From positions 7,064,501 through 7,128,500 of the forward strand of contig NZ_CP067101.1 in assembly GCF_016616425.1 (NCBI RefSeq): a stretch of 64,000 bases of DNA, in the 5' to 3' direction. Shown one piece after another: positions 53,567-63,783 of this stretch. This stretch comes from Bradyrhizobium diazoefficiens (GTDB taxonomy: Bacteria > Pseudomonadota > Alphaproteobacteria > Rhizobiales > Xanthobacteraceae). The notes below the pieces were generated by a model that made no database searches, was not told where the DNA came from, and was given only the letters and a program-made list of their open reading frames with translations. Numbering within the stretch: the first letter of the stretch is position 1; each line of letters starts with the position of its first letter. The position numbers and the translations under genes are program-made.

Positions 53567-54220
53567 TTACCGCTTCTTCCTCCGCGCCTTCGGCGCCGGC
53601 GATAGTGCCTGCGGGTCGAAGCCGACATAGAAGATGTAGGAATCGGCGACCGCGGCTGACGGCACCGGATAGGTCATATCCTCGGCGACGAAGGTGAAGG
53701 GCACACTGCCGTCTTCCGACATCTGGACCGTGGTCCGGTAGGCCTTCGAGGCAATCACCTTCTCGCCAACGCCGCCCTGCACCACGGCGATACGCAGGGG
53801 CACGTCGACCGTGGCAGGTGCTCCGGCGGGGCCAGCGATCACGCGCCCCTGAATGCCGATCCGGGCCAGAATATCCGCGCCGTTGCGGATGCACTCGCGC
53901 GCCATCTTGGTGATCGAGGCCTGGAAGCGGATCTCATTGCCAACGGCCGGCTTGCCGGCGGCGCCGACCGCGTAGGTCGAGGCCCCCGCGCGCACCGTGA
54001 CCTGCGGGCAATCGATGTCATCATTCGACGGCTGGCCCGGCGCGGGCGCGGGCTGGGGTTGGGCTGGCTCGTCGGACTTGCCGCCGAACAGGCTCTTGAA
54101 GCGGTCGCTCAGGGACTGGGCCGCCACCGGCGGGACCGAGGCGAGCGCAACCGACAATGCCAGCGCGAGCGCTGTCCCCCGCCGCAACACATTCCGCGAA
54201 GACCGAAGCTCCTTCACCAT
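53567..54220 (-). CDS. Secreted hypothetical protein
   Basis: A 217-residue protein from ATG 54220: a signal peptide (about 1-35, ...PPVAAQ), a Pro/Gln linker, then a globular domain (CPQVTVRAGASTYAVG, DVPLRIAVVQGGVGEKVIAS) ending in a basic tail. Probably periplasmic. Bradyrhizobium relatives are annotated hypothetical; no function offered. Converges with the F0 operon terminator. Confidence 0.7.
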   Translation of the reverse strand: MVKELRSSRNVLRRGTALALALSVALASVPPVAAQSLSDRFKSLFGGKSDEPAQPQPAPAPGQPSNDDIDCPQVTVRAGASTYAVGAAGKPAVGNEIRFQASITKMARECIRNGADILARIGIQGRVIAGPAGAPATVDVPLRIAVVQGGVGEKVIASKAYRTTVQMSEDGSVPFTFVAEDMTYPVPSAAVADSYIFYVGFDPQALSPAPKARRKKR

Positions 54221-54354
54221 CAACGCCCATACTCCATGAAGCATCCCGGCCGATCCCCGGCCGGCCTTGCCGCGTTATATCGCCAAAATCGGCCAACCCA
54301 AGGCCGCAAAATGGGTGGCTAACAGGCAGACTTTCGCCGCATCCAGAGCGCCGC

Positions 54355-54942
54355 TCAGCCGCGGAAATCCTCATGCAACAGGCCGAACAGCAAATGGTCC
54401 TGCCAGATCCCGTTGATGCAGAGGTAGCGGCGCGCCAGCCCCTCGCGGGAGAAGCCGCACTTCTCGAGCACCCGGATCGACGGCGTATTGGTGGGAATAC
54501 AGGCAGCTTCCACCCGATGCAGATTGAGCTCGCCGAACAGCGTCGGCAGGAGGACCCGCAGCGCAGCCGTCATGTAGCCGCGATGGGCATGGGATTGCCC
54601 GACCCAATAGCCGATGGTGCCGGCCTGCACGATGCCGCGCCGGACATTGGCCAGCGTGATACCGCCGACCATGGCGCCATCGAGCTCGCGGAAGATCAGA
54701 AAAGGATAGGAGCGGTCCGCGGCGATGTCCTCGGAATAGCGGCGCAGGCGGCGGCGAAAGCCGGAGCGGGTGAGATCGTCCGACGGCCAGATCGGCTCCC
54801 AGGGCGTGAGATAGTCGCGGCTGGACTCGCGCAAGTGAGCCCATTGCAGAAAGTCGGACATCTGCGGCGCGCGCAACAACAAGCCGTTGCCGCGCGGCGC
54901 GAGGGCGGCGGGTCCACTGGACGGCAGGCGAAAGAGGGCCAT
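54355..54942 (-). CDS. GNAT N-acetyltransferase, RimJ-type
   Basis: A 195-residue GNAT: GGITLANVRRGIVQAGTIGY then GQSHAHRGYMTAALRVLL holds the acetyl-CoA binding motif, and NTPSIRVLEKCGFSREGLAR is the RimJ/L signature. It acetylates a protein N-terminus or small substrate. Third gene of thrC-M16-GNAT, 40 bases after the peptidase stop. Confidence 0.85.
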   Translation of the reverse strand: MALFRLPSSGPAALAPRGNGLLLRAPQMSDFLQWAHLRESSRDYLTPWEPIWPSDDLTRSGFRRRLRRYSEDIAADRSYPFLIFRELDGAMVGGITLANVRRGIVQAGTIGYWVGQSHAHRGYMTAALRVLLPTLFGELNLHRVEAACIPTNTPSIRVLEKCGFSREGLARRYLCINGIWQDHLLFGLLHEDFRG

Positions 54943-54982
54943 GATGATGCTTCCCGGGACGGCTCAGCCCGCAATGCGGCTC

Positions 54983-56272
54983 CTAATGCAGCCGCGCCTT
55001 GGCACGCGCCCGGGTCAATCCTTCCGCAAAAGACACCGCCGTGTCCAGACCCCTGCCACTACCCAATGCGACAACGGCAGGCCGGCTCCGCGATAACAGC
55101 GCGCGCGCCGCGTCCCGGGTCGATTCGACGCTGACGGCGTCGATCCGGGCCACCAGTTCCTGCACCGTCTGCGGCCGCCCATAGGCGAGGACATGCCGGG
55201 CGAGCTGCTCGGCGCGGGAAGAGCAGCTCTCCAGCGCCATCAACAGGCCCGCCTTCATCTGCGCCTTGGCCCGCGCGATCTCGGCTTCGGTCAGCGTCTC
55301 CACCGAATCATTGATGATGTCGACCACGACCTCCATCATCTCCGGCGCATCGGCCGGATCGGTGCCGGTGTAGAGTCCGAAGAAGCCGGTATCGGTATAG
55401 GGCGCGTGGAACGAATAGATGGAGTAGCAGAGACCACGTTTCTCGCGCACCTCCTGGAACAGCCGCGACGACATTCCGCCGCCGAGGATGTTGGTGAAGA
55501 CCTGGACCGAGAACAGCGACAAATCGTTCTGCGGCACGCCTTCCAGCGCCAGCGTCAGATGCGCCTGCTCCAGCTCGCGGTGCACCACCTTGGCACCGCC
55601 CTTGCCGAACTGAGCGGTTTGCGGCTTTGGGCCCGCCGTCTCCTCGAAACTCGCAAAGCGCTTCTCGGCCTCGGCGACCACCTGCTTGTGATCGACGGCG
55701 CCGGCCGCCGCAACCACCATGTCGGGCCCGCGGTAATGCGTCGAGAGGTAGCCGCGCAGCATGTCGCGGTTGAAGGCGCGCAAGGTTTTCGCAGTGCCCA
55801 GCAGCGAGCGGCCCATCGGCTGGTCGGGATAGCAGAGCTCGTTGAGATGCTCGAACACGACGTCGTCGGGCGTGTCCTGCGCCGCGCCGATCTCCTGCAC
55901 GATGACGTTCTTCTCGCGCTCCAGCTCGTCGGGCTCGAAGGCGGGGTTGGCGAGGATGTCGGCGAGCACATCGAGCGCGAGCGGCACGTCGGCCTTCAGC
56001 ACCCGCGCATAGTAGGACGTGGTCTCGGTCGAGGTCCCGGCATTGAGGTCGCCGCCGACCGCCTCGATCTCCTCGACGATCTCGCGCGAGGAGCGCTTCG
56101 TCGTGCCCTTGAACGCCATGTGCTCGAGCAGATGCGAAATGCCGTGCTCGTTCGGCCTCTCGTCGCGTCCGCCGACGCCGGCCCAGACGCCGAGCGCTGC
56201 GGTCTCGAGATGGGGCATCTCGTCGGTGACGACGGTCAGGCCGGAGGCAAGCTTGGAAATCTCGACACTCAT
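54983..56272 (-). CDS. M16 family metallopeptidase (pitrilysin/mitochondrial processing peptidase type)
   Basis: A 429-residue zinc protease with the inverted motif H47-L-L-E50-H51, plus a downstream glutamate in the NVIVQEI region. Second half contains GGGMSSRLFQEVREKRGL, the conserved active-form R/Y segment. ATG overlaps the thrC stop (ATGA). A single-chain bacterial enzyme; substrate unknown. Confidence 0.92.
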   Translation of the reverse strand: MSVEISKLASGLTVVTDEMPHLETAALGVWAGVGGRDERPNEHGISHLLEHMAFKGTTKRSSREIVEEIEAVGGDLNAGTSTETTSYYARVLKADVPLALDVLADILANPAFEPDELEREKNVIVQEIGAAQDTPDDVVFEHLNELCYPDQPMGRSLLGTAKTLRAFNRDMLRGYLSTHYRGPDMVVAAAGAVDHKQVVAEAEKRFASFEETAGPKPQTAQFGKGGAKVVHRELEQAHLTLALEGVPQNDLSLFSVQVFTNILGGGMSSRLFQEVREKRGLCYSIYSFHAPYTDTGFFGLYTGTDPADAPEMMEVVVDIINDSVETLTEAEIARAKAQMKAGLLMALESCSSRAEQLARHVLAYGRPQTVQELVARIDAVSVESTRDAARALLSRSRPAVVALGSGRGLDTAVSFAEGLTRARAKARLH

Positions 56273-57687
56273 CCGGCAACTCCCTGCTTTGCGGCGCGGC
56301 TGACCGACAGCACGAACCGCTCGACCTCGGCCTGATCGTTCTTCATCACCTTCATGTGTTCGGATTTAGTCATCAATCCGTCGAGCCAGGCCGGCAGTTG
56401 CGGCCGCTGGCCACAGGCTGTTTCGACGGCGTCGGGGAATTTGGCCGGATGGGCGGTGGAAAGCACGATGCTCGGCACCCTCGTGTCCGTGGTGTCGCGG
56501 TCGGCGACAGCGAGCGCCACCGCCGTGTGCGGGTCGACCAGCTCGCCCGCCTCGCGCCAGGCGGCACGGATCGCGGCCGCAGTCTCGGTCTCGTCGGCGC
56601 GTCCGGCATCGAACTCCTCGCGGATCGCGGCCAGCGTCGCATCGGGCAGCACGAAGCGTCCCGACTGCTTCAGCGAATCCATCAGACGGCGCACGCCCGC
56701 CGCATCGCGCCGGCCGGCCTCGAACAGCAGCCGCTCGAAATTCGAGGAAATCTGGATGTCCATCGAGGGCGAGGCCGTCGCGTGCACCTCCCGCACCTCA
56801 TAGATCCCTGTCTTCAGCGTGCGCGCCAGGATGTCGTTGACGTTGGCGGCAATGCGCAGGGTCCGCACCGGCAGCCCGATGCGCTTGGCGACATAGCCGG
56901 CAAAGATGTCGCCGAAATTACCGGTCGGCACGACGAAATCCACCGCGCGCGCCGGCGCGCCGACGGCAACGGCGGAGGTGAAATAGTACACGACCTGGGC
57001 AACGATGCGCGCCCAGTTGATGGAATTGACGCCGGAGAGCGAGATCGCATCGCGAAAGCGATGGTTGTTGAACATCCCCTTCACGAGGGCCTGGCAGTCG
57101 TCGAAGGTGCCCTCGACGGCGAGCGCATGGACATTGGCCGCGCCCGTCGAAGTCATCATCCGCCGCTGCACCTCGGAGATGCGGCCGTGCGGAAACAGCA
57201 CGATCAGATCCACGTTCTCGAGGCCGGCGAAAGCCTCGACCGCGGCACCGCCGGTATCGCCGGAGGTGGCGACCACGATGGTGGTGCGCTCGCCGCGCTT
57301 GGCGAGCACGTGGTCCATCAGCCGCGAGATCAGCTGCATCGCCACGTCCTTGAAGGCGAGCGTCGGGCCGTGGAACAGCTCCAGCACGAACTGGTGCGGC
57401 GACATCTGGCGCAGCGGCACCACCGCCGGATGGCGGAAGGTCGCATAGGCCTCGTTCGCCATGCGTCCGAGCTCGGCGTCGGTGATCTCGCCGCCCGCGA
57501 AGGGACGAATCACATCGACCGCGACCTCCCAATAGGGACGGCCGAAGAAGCCGGCAATGGTCTCGGCGGAGAGCTGTGGCCAAACGGCCGGCACATAAAG
57601 ACCGCCGTCGCGGGCGAGCCCGGTCAGCATCACATCGCAGAAGCCGAGTTCAGGGGCCTCGCCCCGGGTCGAGATATAACGAGTCAA
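56269..57687 (-). CDS. thrC: Threonine synthase
   Basis: A 472-residue PLP enzyme converting phosphohomoserine to threonine. The PLP-lysine segment is GPTLAFKDVAMQ; TSGDTGGAAVEAF and PTGNFGDIFAGYVAKR are also typical. TTG 57687 is preferred as start because GGAGG stands five bases upstream and the protein then begins LTRYISTRGE, as in related rhizobia; another TTG at 57729 would lengthen it. Overlaps the M16 gene. Confidence 0.93.
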   Translation of the reverse strand: MTRYISTRGEAPELGFCDVMLTGLARDGGLYVPAVWPQLSAETIAGFFGRPYWEVAVDVIRPFAGGEITDAELGRMANEAYATFRHPAVVPLRQMSPHQFVLELFHGPTLAFKDVAMQLISRLMDHVLAKRGERTTIVVATSGDTGGAAVEAFAGLENVDLIVLFPHGRISEVQRRMMTSTGAANVHALAVEGTFDDCQALVKGMFNNHRFRDAISLSGVNSINWARIVAQVVYYFTSAVAVGAPARAVDFVVPTGNFGDIFAGYVAKRIGLPVRTLRIAANVNDILARTLKTGIYEVREVHATASPSMDIQISSNFERLLFEAGRRDAAGVRRLMDSLKQSGRFVLPDATLAAIREEFDAGRADETETAAAIRAAWREAGELVDPHTAVALAVADRDTTDTRVPSIVLSTAHPAKFPDAVETACGQRPQLPAWLDGLMTKSEHMKVMKNDQAEVERFVLSVSRAAKQGVAG

Positions 57688-57832
57688 ACTGCCCTCCAAA
57701 GGCCGGTCGGGCCTGAGCGCGATCTGCAAGCCTTTGATTTTACGAAATTACTGTTACCAGCCAGAGGCTTTGGGCCACCATAAAGCGTTTTGCGGCATCG
57801 GGAAACCGCTTCCCGCCTGCATACTGCCCAGC

Positions 57833-57862
57833 AAAAAGGGCTGCGGCGGTGCCGCAGCCCTC
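57833..57862 (-). terminator. Terminator-like hairpin
   Basis: GGGCTGCGG and CCGCAGCCC form a nine-base stem; on the minus strand TTTTTG follows. It could end the response regulator transcript after a 400-base trailer, or a small RNA. Confidence 0.6.
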
Positions 57863-58220
57863 TCTTGGAAGGTCTGTCGTTGACATGTGCAGACCGGTTT
57901 GCCTTGTCCGGGTCGCGGACCCGCCAAAACTGTTCGCGCAACCTTTCGTCGCCCGTCACGAAACCGTCAAGGGCGAAAACGATGAGTCCGAGAAAACGTT
58001 CCTATTTTTCCCGGCCCGATCCGGCGCCGGCATACACAGTCGAGCAGCGACACGTCGCATATTTGCCGTTCTTTCCCGAATTTCGGAGATCTCAGGAACG
58101 AAGACCGCTTCTGCCCATTGGGTCGGCGACGGTGTCGGCGGTGTCCATGCATTGCCCGGCTGCGCGCTGATCCGTCACACCGAACCGGCTGCATCCTGGA
58201 GAAGCCGGTTCGGTGCTGCC

Positions 58221-58265
58221 GGGCCGCCAGTGCCCGGGCCGCCAGTGCCCGGGCCGTCAGTGCCC
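58221..58265. repeat. 15-bp tandem repeat, three copies
   Basis: GGGCCGCCAGTGCCC repeated at 58221, 58236 and 58251 (third copy with C to T). Ends six bases before the stop codon of the response regulator. Confidence 0.8.
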
Positions 58266-58270
58266 GGGAA

Positions 58271-58915
58271 TCAATTCATCCCGATTTCTACCGCGATCCT
58301 GATCAGGTCGGAATGGTTCTTGGCCCCCAACTTCTGCTTGAGCAGGGACGTGGTGTTGGCGACCGTCTTGTAGGAGATGCCGAGCGCCTCGGCGACTTCC
58401 ACGATCTTGTTACCGCGTCCGAGCAGGCGGAGAATTTCGAGCTCGCGCGGCGTCATCTGCGAGGCCGGGTTGGCCTTGATCGCCGCACCGGAAAACGTCA
58501 CGGCTTCTGCGAGCTGCGGTGAGATGAAATTGTCGCCCGCGACCACCTTGCGCACCGCTTTCAGCAGAATTCTGGGGTCGTCGCCCTTGGAGACATAGCC
58601 TTGCGCCCCGAGCTCGACCGCCCGCACCACGAAGGCCGGATCGTCGTTCATGCTGAACATGATGATCTTGGCGCCAGGATCGTCCTTGCGGATGCGTCGC
58701 ATCAGCTCGAAGCCGGAGACATCGGGCAGGCTGATGTCGATCACGGTAACGTCGGGCCGCTTGCTGACATAGGCGCGATGCCCGGATTTGGCGTCTGTCG
58801 CCTCGTCGATACGGATCGAGTGGTCCGAAGCGAACAGGGTGCGGCAACCGGACAGCACCACGGGATGGTCGTCGACGATCAGAACCCTGGTCGCCGGCTT
58901 GGCGGTATCTTGCAT
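58271..58915 (-). CDS. LuxR-type response regulator, partner of the divergent kinase
   Basis: A 214-residue NarL-type regulator: VLIVDDHPVV at the start, phosphoacceptor in TVIDISLPD, and LuxR HTH (MTPRELEILRLLGRGNKIVE then VAEALGISYKTVANTTSLLK). ATG 58915 gives a normal start; 58942 is an alternative. The histidine kinase gene at 58981 runs divergently, a common pair layout. Confidence 0.88.
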   Translation of the reverse strand: MQDTAKPATRVLIVDDHPVVLSGCRTLFASDHSIRIDEATDAKSGHRAYVSKRPDVTVIDISLPDVSGFELMRRIRKDDPGAKIIMFSMNDDPAFVVRAVELGAQGYVSKGDDPRILLKAVRKVVAGDNFISPQLAEAVTFSGAAIKANPASQMTPRELEILRLLGRGNKIVEVAEALGISYKTVANTTSLLKQKLGAKNHSDLIRIAVEIGMN

Positions 58916-58980
58916 CGCGCACTCGCTTGTTTCTTGACTCATAGACCGGCGGGAACAAATGGAAAGAGCAAATCCCGCCG

Positions 58981-60348
58981 ATGCGCGTTAGAATTGACCT
59001 AATGTGGCACCGGCTCTCGTTCAGAACGCAACTGCTGCTTCCGCTCGGCGCGAGCTTTCTCGCAGCCCTGATTCTGGGTGGCGTGCTGCTTCAGATATTC
59101 GCAACCGATCAGCTCGCCGACGAGAATGAGCCCGCTCGACGTTCGACCAGGACGATCGCCACCGCACTGAACAACACCTTGCGCGCATCGGACAATCCGC
59201 GGAAGACGCTTGACGCCTTTGTCCAATCCTTGACCAACTCGTCGGACATCAAATTTCGCTCTGCAGAAGACGTTCCTCTGCCATCGCCAAAGGACCGCAC
59301 GCGCAACCTGCGAGGGATACCGCAGTGGTTTGTCAACCTGCTTACGGTATCGGACACCGACGCTGCGGCCCCGGTGCTGATCGATGGCCGACGCGTCGGC
59401 GATATCGTGTTCCTGCCGGACCTGTCAGCCGACCTGTTCGAGAAGTGGATCGGCTTCCTCGCGCTGACCGGCCTCGTCGCCGTGCTGACGGTGCTCACCG
59501 GAATCATCGCCTACGTCTTCGCGGGATCGGCCCTGCGTCCCCTGCAGCATCTCGGCGAAGGCCTCACGCGGATGCGGCGTGGCGACTACGCAAAGCCGAT
59601 TCCGGTCGGAGGACCGCCGGAGATTCGGCAGAGCTGCGCGGAAGCAAATGCGCTGGCTGCAACGCTTGCGCGATTGAGCCAGGACAATCGCGACCTGATG
59701 CACCGCCTGGTATCGCTCCAGGACGACGAGCGGCATGATCTCGCCCGCGAATTGCACGACGAGCTCGGACCGCTGCTGTTCAGCATCCGCGCCGGCACGA
59801 TCGCGCTGGTCGACGCTTCGCCGCGGATCGGAAATCCCGGCAACCCGGCCGAGGAGGTGCTGCAATCGGTCGAGGCGCTCCAGCAGACCAACCGCCGCAT
59901 CCTCGATCGGCTGCGGCCGCTCTATATCGAGGAACTGGGCCTCGCCACCAGCGTGCAGACGCTGCTTCGCAACTTCCGCAAGCAGGCACCGCATATCGTC
60001 CTGACGGACGCGATCGATCCCGATCTGAACGCGATCGACGGGCCATCGGCCAGGACCGTCTATCGGGTGATCCAGGAGGCTCTGACCAACGTGCTGCGCC
60101 ACGCCAAGGCCAACAGCGCCCATGTCCAGGCCACCGTCAGCGGTGGAACGCTCGTGATCGAGATCTCCGACGACGGCGGCGGCTTTCCAGCGGGCAACGT
60201 CTTCGGCCGCGGCCTGACCGGCATGCATGAGCGCGTGCGCGCGCTTAGCGGATCGCTGTCACTGCTGCGCGTGGATGAGCGAACCTATATACGCTGCCGC
60301 CTTCCGGCCGCGCCGACGCGCGAGATGCCGGTCAAGCCGACTGGATGA
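58981..60348 (+). CDS. Sensor histidine kinase of the HisKA_3/NarX type
   Basis: A 455-residue kinase: helix (16-38), periplasmic sensor (about 40-155), second helix (about 160-185), HAMP (about 190-240), then HisKA_3 with the phospho-His in DDERHDLARELHDELGPLLF and an HATPase domain (VIQEALTNVLRHAKANSAHV, ISDDGGGFP, GLTGMHERVRALSGSL). Its ligand is unknown. ATG 58981. Presumed partner is the divergent regulator. Confidence 0.9.
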   Translation: MRVRIDLMWHRLSFRTQLLLPLGASFLAALILGGVLLQIFATDQLADENEPARRSTRTIATALNNTLRASDNPRKTLDAFVQSLTNSSDIKFRSAEDVPLPSPKDRTRNLRGIPQWFVNLLTVSDTDAAAPVLIDGRRVGDIVFLPDLSADLFEKWIGFLALTGLVAVLTVLTGIIAYVFAGSALRPLQHLGEGLTRMRRGDYAKPIPVGGPPEIRQSCAEANALAATLARLSQDNRDLMHRLVSLQDDERHDLARELHDELGPLLFSIRAGTIALVDASPRIGNPGNPAEEVLQSVEALQQTNRRILDRLRPLYIEELGLATSVQTLLRNFRKQAPHIVLTDAIDPDLNAIDGPSARTVYRVIQEALTNVLRHAKANSAHVQATVSGGTLVIEISDDGGGFPAGNVFGRGLTGMHERVRALSGSLSLLRVDERTYIRCRLPAAPTREMPVKPTG

Positions 60349-60418
60349 GCATGACCTTGTCGGAAAACCGCGGCACACTTTGCGCTAACGCGCCCTTCGG
60401 GTCCGGATCGTGCCCTAA

Positions 60419-60784
60419 CTAACACGCGCAGCCATCATGCGCGTTCTGTCGCGCGGGCTCGCACAGCGTGCTGCGGATCTTGCCCTCCGGGCTGAAGCGG
60501 AACGATGCGCGAATGCGCAGCGCGCCGGCGACGGAATATTCGAGATCGACGCCATAGGGCACCGGGCTGATCTCCTCCAGCCCGAAACCTGCCAACGAGA
60601 AGGCGCTGAGCCGCGGCTGCCAATAGGCCTCGAGCTCGCTCCGGCCGCGATAGCGCCGTGCGCCGCTACACGTGCATTCGACCAGAGCGTCGTCCGCATA
60701 GAGGTCCAGCAGCGTCCTGAGGTCGCCCTTCCGGCAGGCGTCCACCCAGTCCACGACAATTCCCATCGGATCGAAATCGCTCAC
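60419..60784 (-). CDS. SnoaL/NTF2-like small protein
   Basis: About 121 residues from GTG 60784: an NTF2-like fold (DWVDACRKGDLRTLLDLYAD, DALVECTCSGARRYRGRSEL, EAYWQPRLSAF). It may bind a small molecule; function unknown. Longer start GTG 60814 also possible. Cysteines (EPARQNAHDGCAC) at the end are unusual. Confidence 0.65.
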   Translation of the reverse strand: MSDFDPMGIVVDWVDACRKGDLRTLLDLYADDALVECTCSGARRYRGRSELEAYWQPRLSAFSLAGFGLEEISPVPYGVDLEYSVAGALRIRASFRFSPEGKIRSTLCEPARQNAHDGCAC

Positions 60785-60901
60785 GCTGCAATCCTGTCTG
60801 CCGCGGGTAATCACCGGCGGCTTGGGACCACACTCGTGAATGTGCGCTGAATAATAAACCCCGGGCGATACCGGGTTCCGTTCGTGGACCGTCCGACGAG
60901 C

Positions 60902-61654
60902 TCAGGTCTGCCCCCGCCCTCTCGCCCAAACGCCGAATGCGATCAGCACGGCGCCTGCCAGCGTGAACCAGGTGACGGCGTATTGCAGGTGATCGTCCTT
61001 CAGATGCACGTCGAGAGGCTCCGGACGCGGAATGCCGTTCTCGGGCGCCGGCTGTTCGAGATCGACATAGAACGGCGCCACCGCGCCCCAGCCGAGCGCG
61101 CTTGCGATTGCCGGATGATCGCGCACGAACCAGAGCCGCTTGTCGCGGTTCTCCGCCGGCGTCAGCCAGCCGGGCGGCTCGGGAAAGCGCAGATAGCCGG
61201 TGAGCGCGACCGGCTGCCCGGTGACGAGCTTCTTCACCGCGCGATCCTCGACGCCGCGGTCCTGCATGGTGTTCTCGACGAAGCCCGCATCGATCACGAC
61301 CGTCTCGCCGCTCGGAAGCCGCGCCGGCAGGAACGCCCAGGTACCCGGGCCGGAGGCGTCCTTGCGCACCGCAGAGCCGGAGGAATAGACCATCGCATCG
61401 GGCAGAGCTGCGTAGGTCGCGGTGAAGTTGACGCGGCGGAATTCGTCGCGCGCGGGATTGAGTGCTGCCCATTGCGCAGGTGGCGGCAGCGCGACGGGTG
61501 TCGCCGCCAGACGCTCGCTGAGTGCCGCGATCAGCTCGTGCTTGGCGAGCCGCCGCTGCAATTGCCAGACGCCGAGCGCAACGAAGACGGCCGTCAGGAA
61601 CAGCGTGAACAGCGCGAAGCCGGCCACGCGGGGCTTGCGCGCAGGCTCGTTCAT
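60902..61654 (-). CDS. SURF1 family cytochrome oxidase assembly protein
   Basis: A 250-residue protein: two end helices (GFALFTLFLTAVFVALGVWQ at the start, YAVTWFTLAGAVLIAFGVWA at the end) flank a periplasmic domain with GTWAFLPARLPSGETVVIDA. SURF1 helps insert heme a into cytochrome c oxidase. ATG 61654 overlaps the DUF983 stop. Confidence 0.9.
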   Translation of the reverse strand: MNEPARKPRVAGFALFTLFLTAVFVALGVWQLQRRLAKHELIAALSERLAATPVALPPPAQWAALNPARDEFRRVNFTATYAALPDAMVYSSGSAVRKDASGPGTWAFLPARLPSGETVVIDAGFVENTMQDRGVEDRAVKKLVTGQPVALTGYLRFPEPPGWLTPAENRDKRLWFVRDHPAIASALGWGAVAPFYVDLEQPAPENGIPRPEPLDVHLKDDHLQYAVTWFTLAGAVLIAFGVWARGRGQT

Positions 61655-62052
61655 TTCGCCCGGTCCACCAACCGGCCCGGCGCCGCCTTGTGGTGGAATT
61701 GCAGCGCGATCAGCAGCGACTTCATCGCGCGCAGCGGCAATAGCGTGGTCGCCAGGATCAGCGGCAACCACAGCACCGCGTGCAGCCAGTACGGCGGCTG
61801 GTATTCGACCTCGACGATGAGCGCGCACGCAACGACGATCCCGCCGGCCAGCATGACGATGAAAATCGCCGGACCATCGCCGGTATCGATGAAGGCGTAG
61901 TCGAGGCCGCAGCGGTCGCAGGCGGGCGCGAGCGTCAGGAAGCCCGCATAAAGCTTGCCCTGGCCGCAGCGCGGACATCTGCAGGCAAGCCCGCGCAGCG
62001 CGCTTTGCAGGACGGTGATTTCGGGCTCGGCTTTGCCGGCGGTGTCGTTCAT
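61651..62052 (-). CDS. DUF983 protein of the cytochrome oxidase operon
   Basis: A 133-residue protein with two CxxC pairs (CRCPRCGQGKL and CDRCGLDYAF) and two helices. DUF983 genes lie between coxC and surf1 in alphaproteobacteria. The zinc-type pairs may bind copper or heme assembly partners. ATG 62052. Confidence 0.85.
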   Translation of the reverse strand: MNDTAGKAEPEITVLQSALRGLACRCPRCGQGKLYAGFLTLAPACDRCGLDYAFIDTGDGPAIFIVMLAGGIVVACALIVEVEYQPPYWLHAVLWLPLILATTLLPLRAMKSLLIALQFHHKAAPGRLVDRAK

Positions 62053-62148
62053 GATGGCGGACTCTATCACACTTTTCGCTGAAACTTCCGGCGACCCAAA
62101 AGCGAAAGGGCGGCCCTGCGGCCGCCCTTGCTGATCGTCCGTTGCGGC

Positions 62149-63045
62149 TCAGTGCGCGCCGTGGGCCATGGTCTCGGCACCGTGTCCCCAGACGTAGATG
62201 CAGAGGAACAGGAACAGCCAGACCACGTCGACGAAGTGCCAGTACCAGGCGGCAAACTCGAAGCCGAGGTGCTGCTTCGGCGTGAAGTGGCCGGCATAGG
62301 CGCGGAACAGGCAGACAAGCAGGAAGATGGTGCCGACCAGCACGTGGAAGCCGTGGAAGCCGGTCGCCATGAAGAAGGTCGCGCCATAGACGTTGCCGGC
62401 GAACGAGAACGCCGCATGGCTGTACTCATAGGCCTGCACGCAGGTGAAGAGCGCGCCCAGCACGATAGTGAGGATCAGGCCGTATTTCAGGCCCTGGCGG
62501 TCGTTCTCGAGCAGCGCATGGTGGGCCCAGGTCACGGTGGTGCCGGACGTCAGCAGGATCAGCGTGTTCAGGAGCGGCAGGTGCCAGGGATCGAAGGTCT
62601 CGATGCCATGCGGCGGCCAGGTGCCGGGGACGGGGCAGGCGCCGGCCTGGGTGCCGAGGCCGCAACCGAACACCGCATCGCGGGTGGCGTGGACGGCGTC
62701 GGCCGGAAACAGCGCGGCATTGAAATAGGCCCAGAACCAGGCGACGAAGAACATCACCTCGGAGGCGATGAACAGGATCATGCCGTAGCGGTGATGCAGC
62801 TGCACGACGCGGGTGTGGTCGCCCCTGTACTGGGCTTCCTTGATCACGTCGCCCCACCAGCTCGCCATGGTGTACAGCACGCCCACCGTGCCGATGCCGA
62901 ACACGATCGGCGCGGCCGAGAACATGTGATGCATCCAGGAGATCGCGCCGACCGCCATGATGAAGGCCGAGACCGAACCGACGGCCGGCCAGGGCGAGGG
63001 ATCGACCAGGTGATAGTCGTGATGCTTGGTGTGCGCCGTAGCCAT
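62149..63045 (-). CDS. ctaE: Cytochrome c oxidase subunit 3
   Basis: A 298-residue seven-helix subunit: HHYDxR-like start is absent, but [30 protein letters not shown] and the late [20 protein letters not shown] identify it. It faces coxF/ctaG upstream. Standard aa3 oxidase subunit. Confidence 0.93.
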   Translation of the reverse strand: MATAHTKHHDYHLVDPSPWPAVGSVSAFIMAVGAISWMHHMFSAAPIVFGIGTVGVLYTMASWWGDVIKEAQYRGDHTRVVQLHHRYGMILFIASEVMFFVAWFWAYFNAALFPADAVHATRDAVFGCGLGTQAGACPVPGTWPPHGIETFDPWHLPLLNTLILLTSGTTVTWAHHALLENDRQGLKYGLILTIVLGALFTCVQAYEYSHAAFSFAGNVYGATFFMATGFHGFHVLVGTIFLLVCLFRAYAGHFTPKQHLGFEFAAWYWHFVDVVWLFLFLCIYVWGHGAETMAHGAH

Positions 63046-63124
63046 TTGCGGTCTCTCTCCTCAATCCCGTGCCTGTCAGGCACTTATCCCCTGGTGTCCA
63101 ACCGCCGGCACGCGAGCCCGGCGA

Positions 63125-63778
63125 TCAGAGATCTTCCTTGCGTTTGTCGTTCTCGCCTGATGCCAGCGGCTTCACCACGGGATCCTTCACCGGATAGAAG
63201 GTGTAGGACAGCGTGATCGTGCTCAGCCCGTCGTTGTCGTGGTCACTCGCGATCGACGGATCGACGTAGAACACGACCGGCATCTCGCGCTTCTCGCCTG
63301 GCGCCATGGTCTGCTCGGTGAAGCAGAAGCAGTTGATCTTCTGGAAATAGGAACCGACCGTCAGCGGCGCGACATTGTAGGCGGCCTGCCCTTTGGTGGT
63401 GCGCGCGGCCTGGTTGGTCACGGTGTAGAAGACGGTCGCGACCTGGCCGATATTGACCTCGATCTCGTTCTGCTCCGGCTCGAACTTCCAAGGCAGGCCG
63501 GGCGCGACGTTGGAATCGAAGCGCACCGAGATCTTCCGCGCGATCGGGCCGGCGGCGGGCGCAGCGGTCGCGACCTGGGTGGTGCCGTTGAAGCCGGTGG
63601 CGCGACAGAACCAGTTGTAGAACGGCACCGCGGCGTAGGACGCGCCGACCATCAGCGCAACCACGCCGCCGCAGATGGAAGCAACCATCACATCGCGACC
63701 CAGCCCGCGGCCCTTGGCCGGCTTACGATTGGCCGGCCTGGCGCTGACGTCCCGCGATATGGTCGGCTCGTGATTCAT
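63125..63778 (-). CDS. ctaG: Cytochrome c oxidase assembly protein CtaG (Cox11)
   Basis: A 217-residue Cox11-type copper chaperone: one N-terminal helix, then a periplasmic Ig-like domain with the copper motif [16 protein letters not shown] (CFC). It delivers copper to CuB. Spacing to coxC is 79 bases. Confidence 0.93.
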   Translation of the reverse strand: MNHEPTISRDVSARPANRKPAKGRGLGRDVMVASICGGVVALMVGASYAAVPFYNWFCRATGFNGTTQVATAAPAAGPIARKISVRFDSNVAPGLPWKFEPEQNEIEVNIGQVATVFYTVTNQAARTTKGQAAYNVAPLTVGSYFQKINCFCFTEQTMAPGEKREMPVVFYVDPSIASDHDNDGLSTITLSYTFYPVKDPVVKPLASGENDKRKEDL

Positions 63779-63783
63779 CGTTC

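Larger units (their letters stand above)
57688..58270. other. Intergenic region between thrC and the response regulator
   Basis: 583 bases. It includes a terminator-like hairpin (57833-57862) and a three-copy 15-bp repeat (58221-58265). I found no convincing coding sequence between them. Confidence 0.55.
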
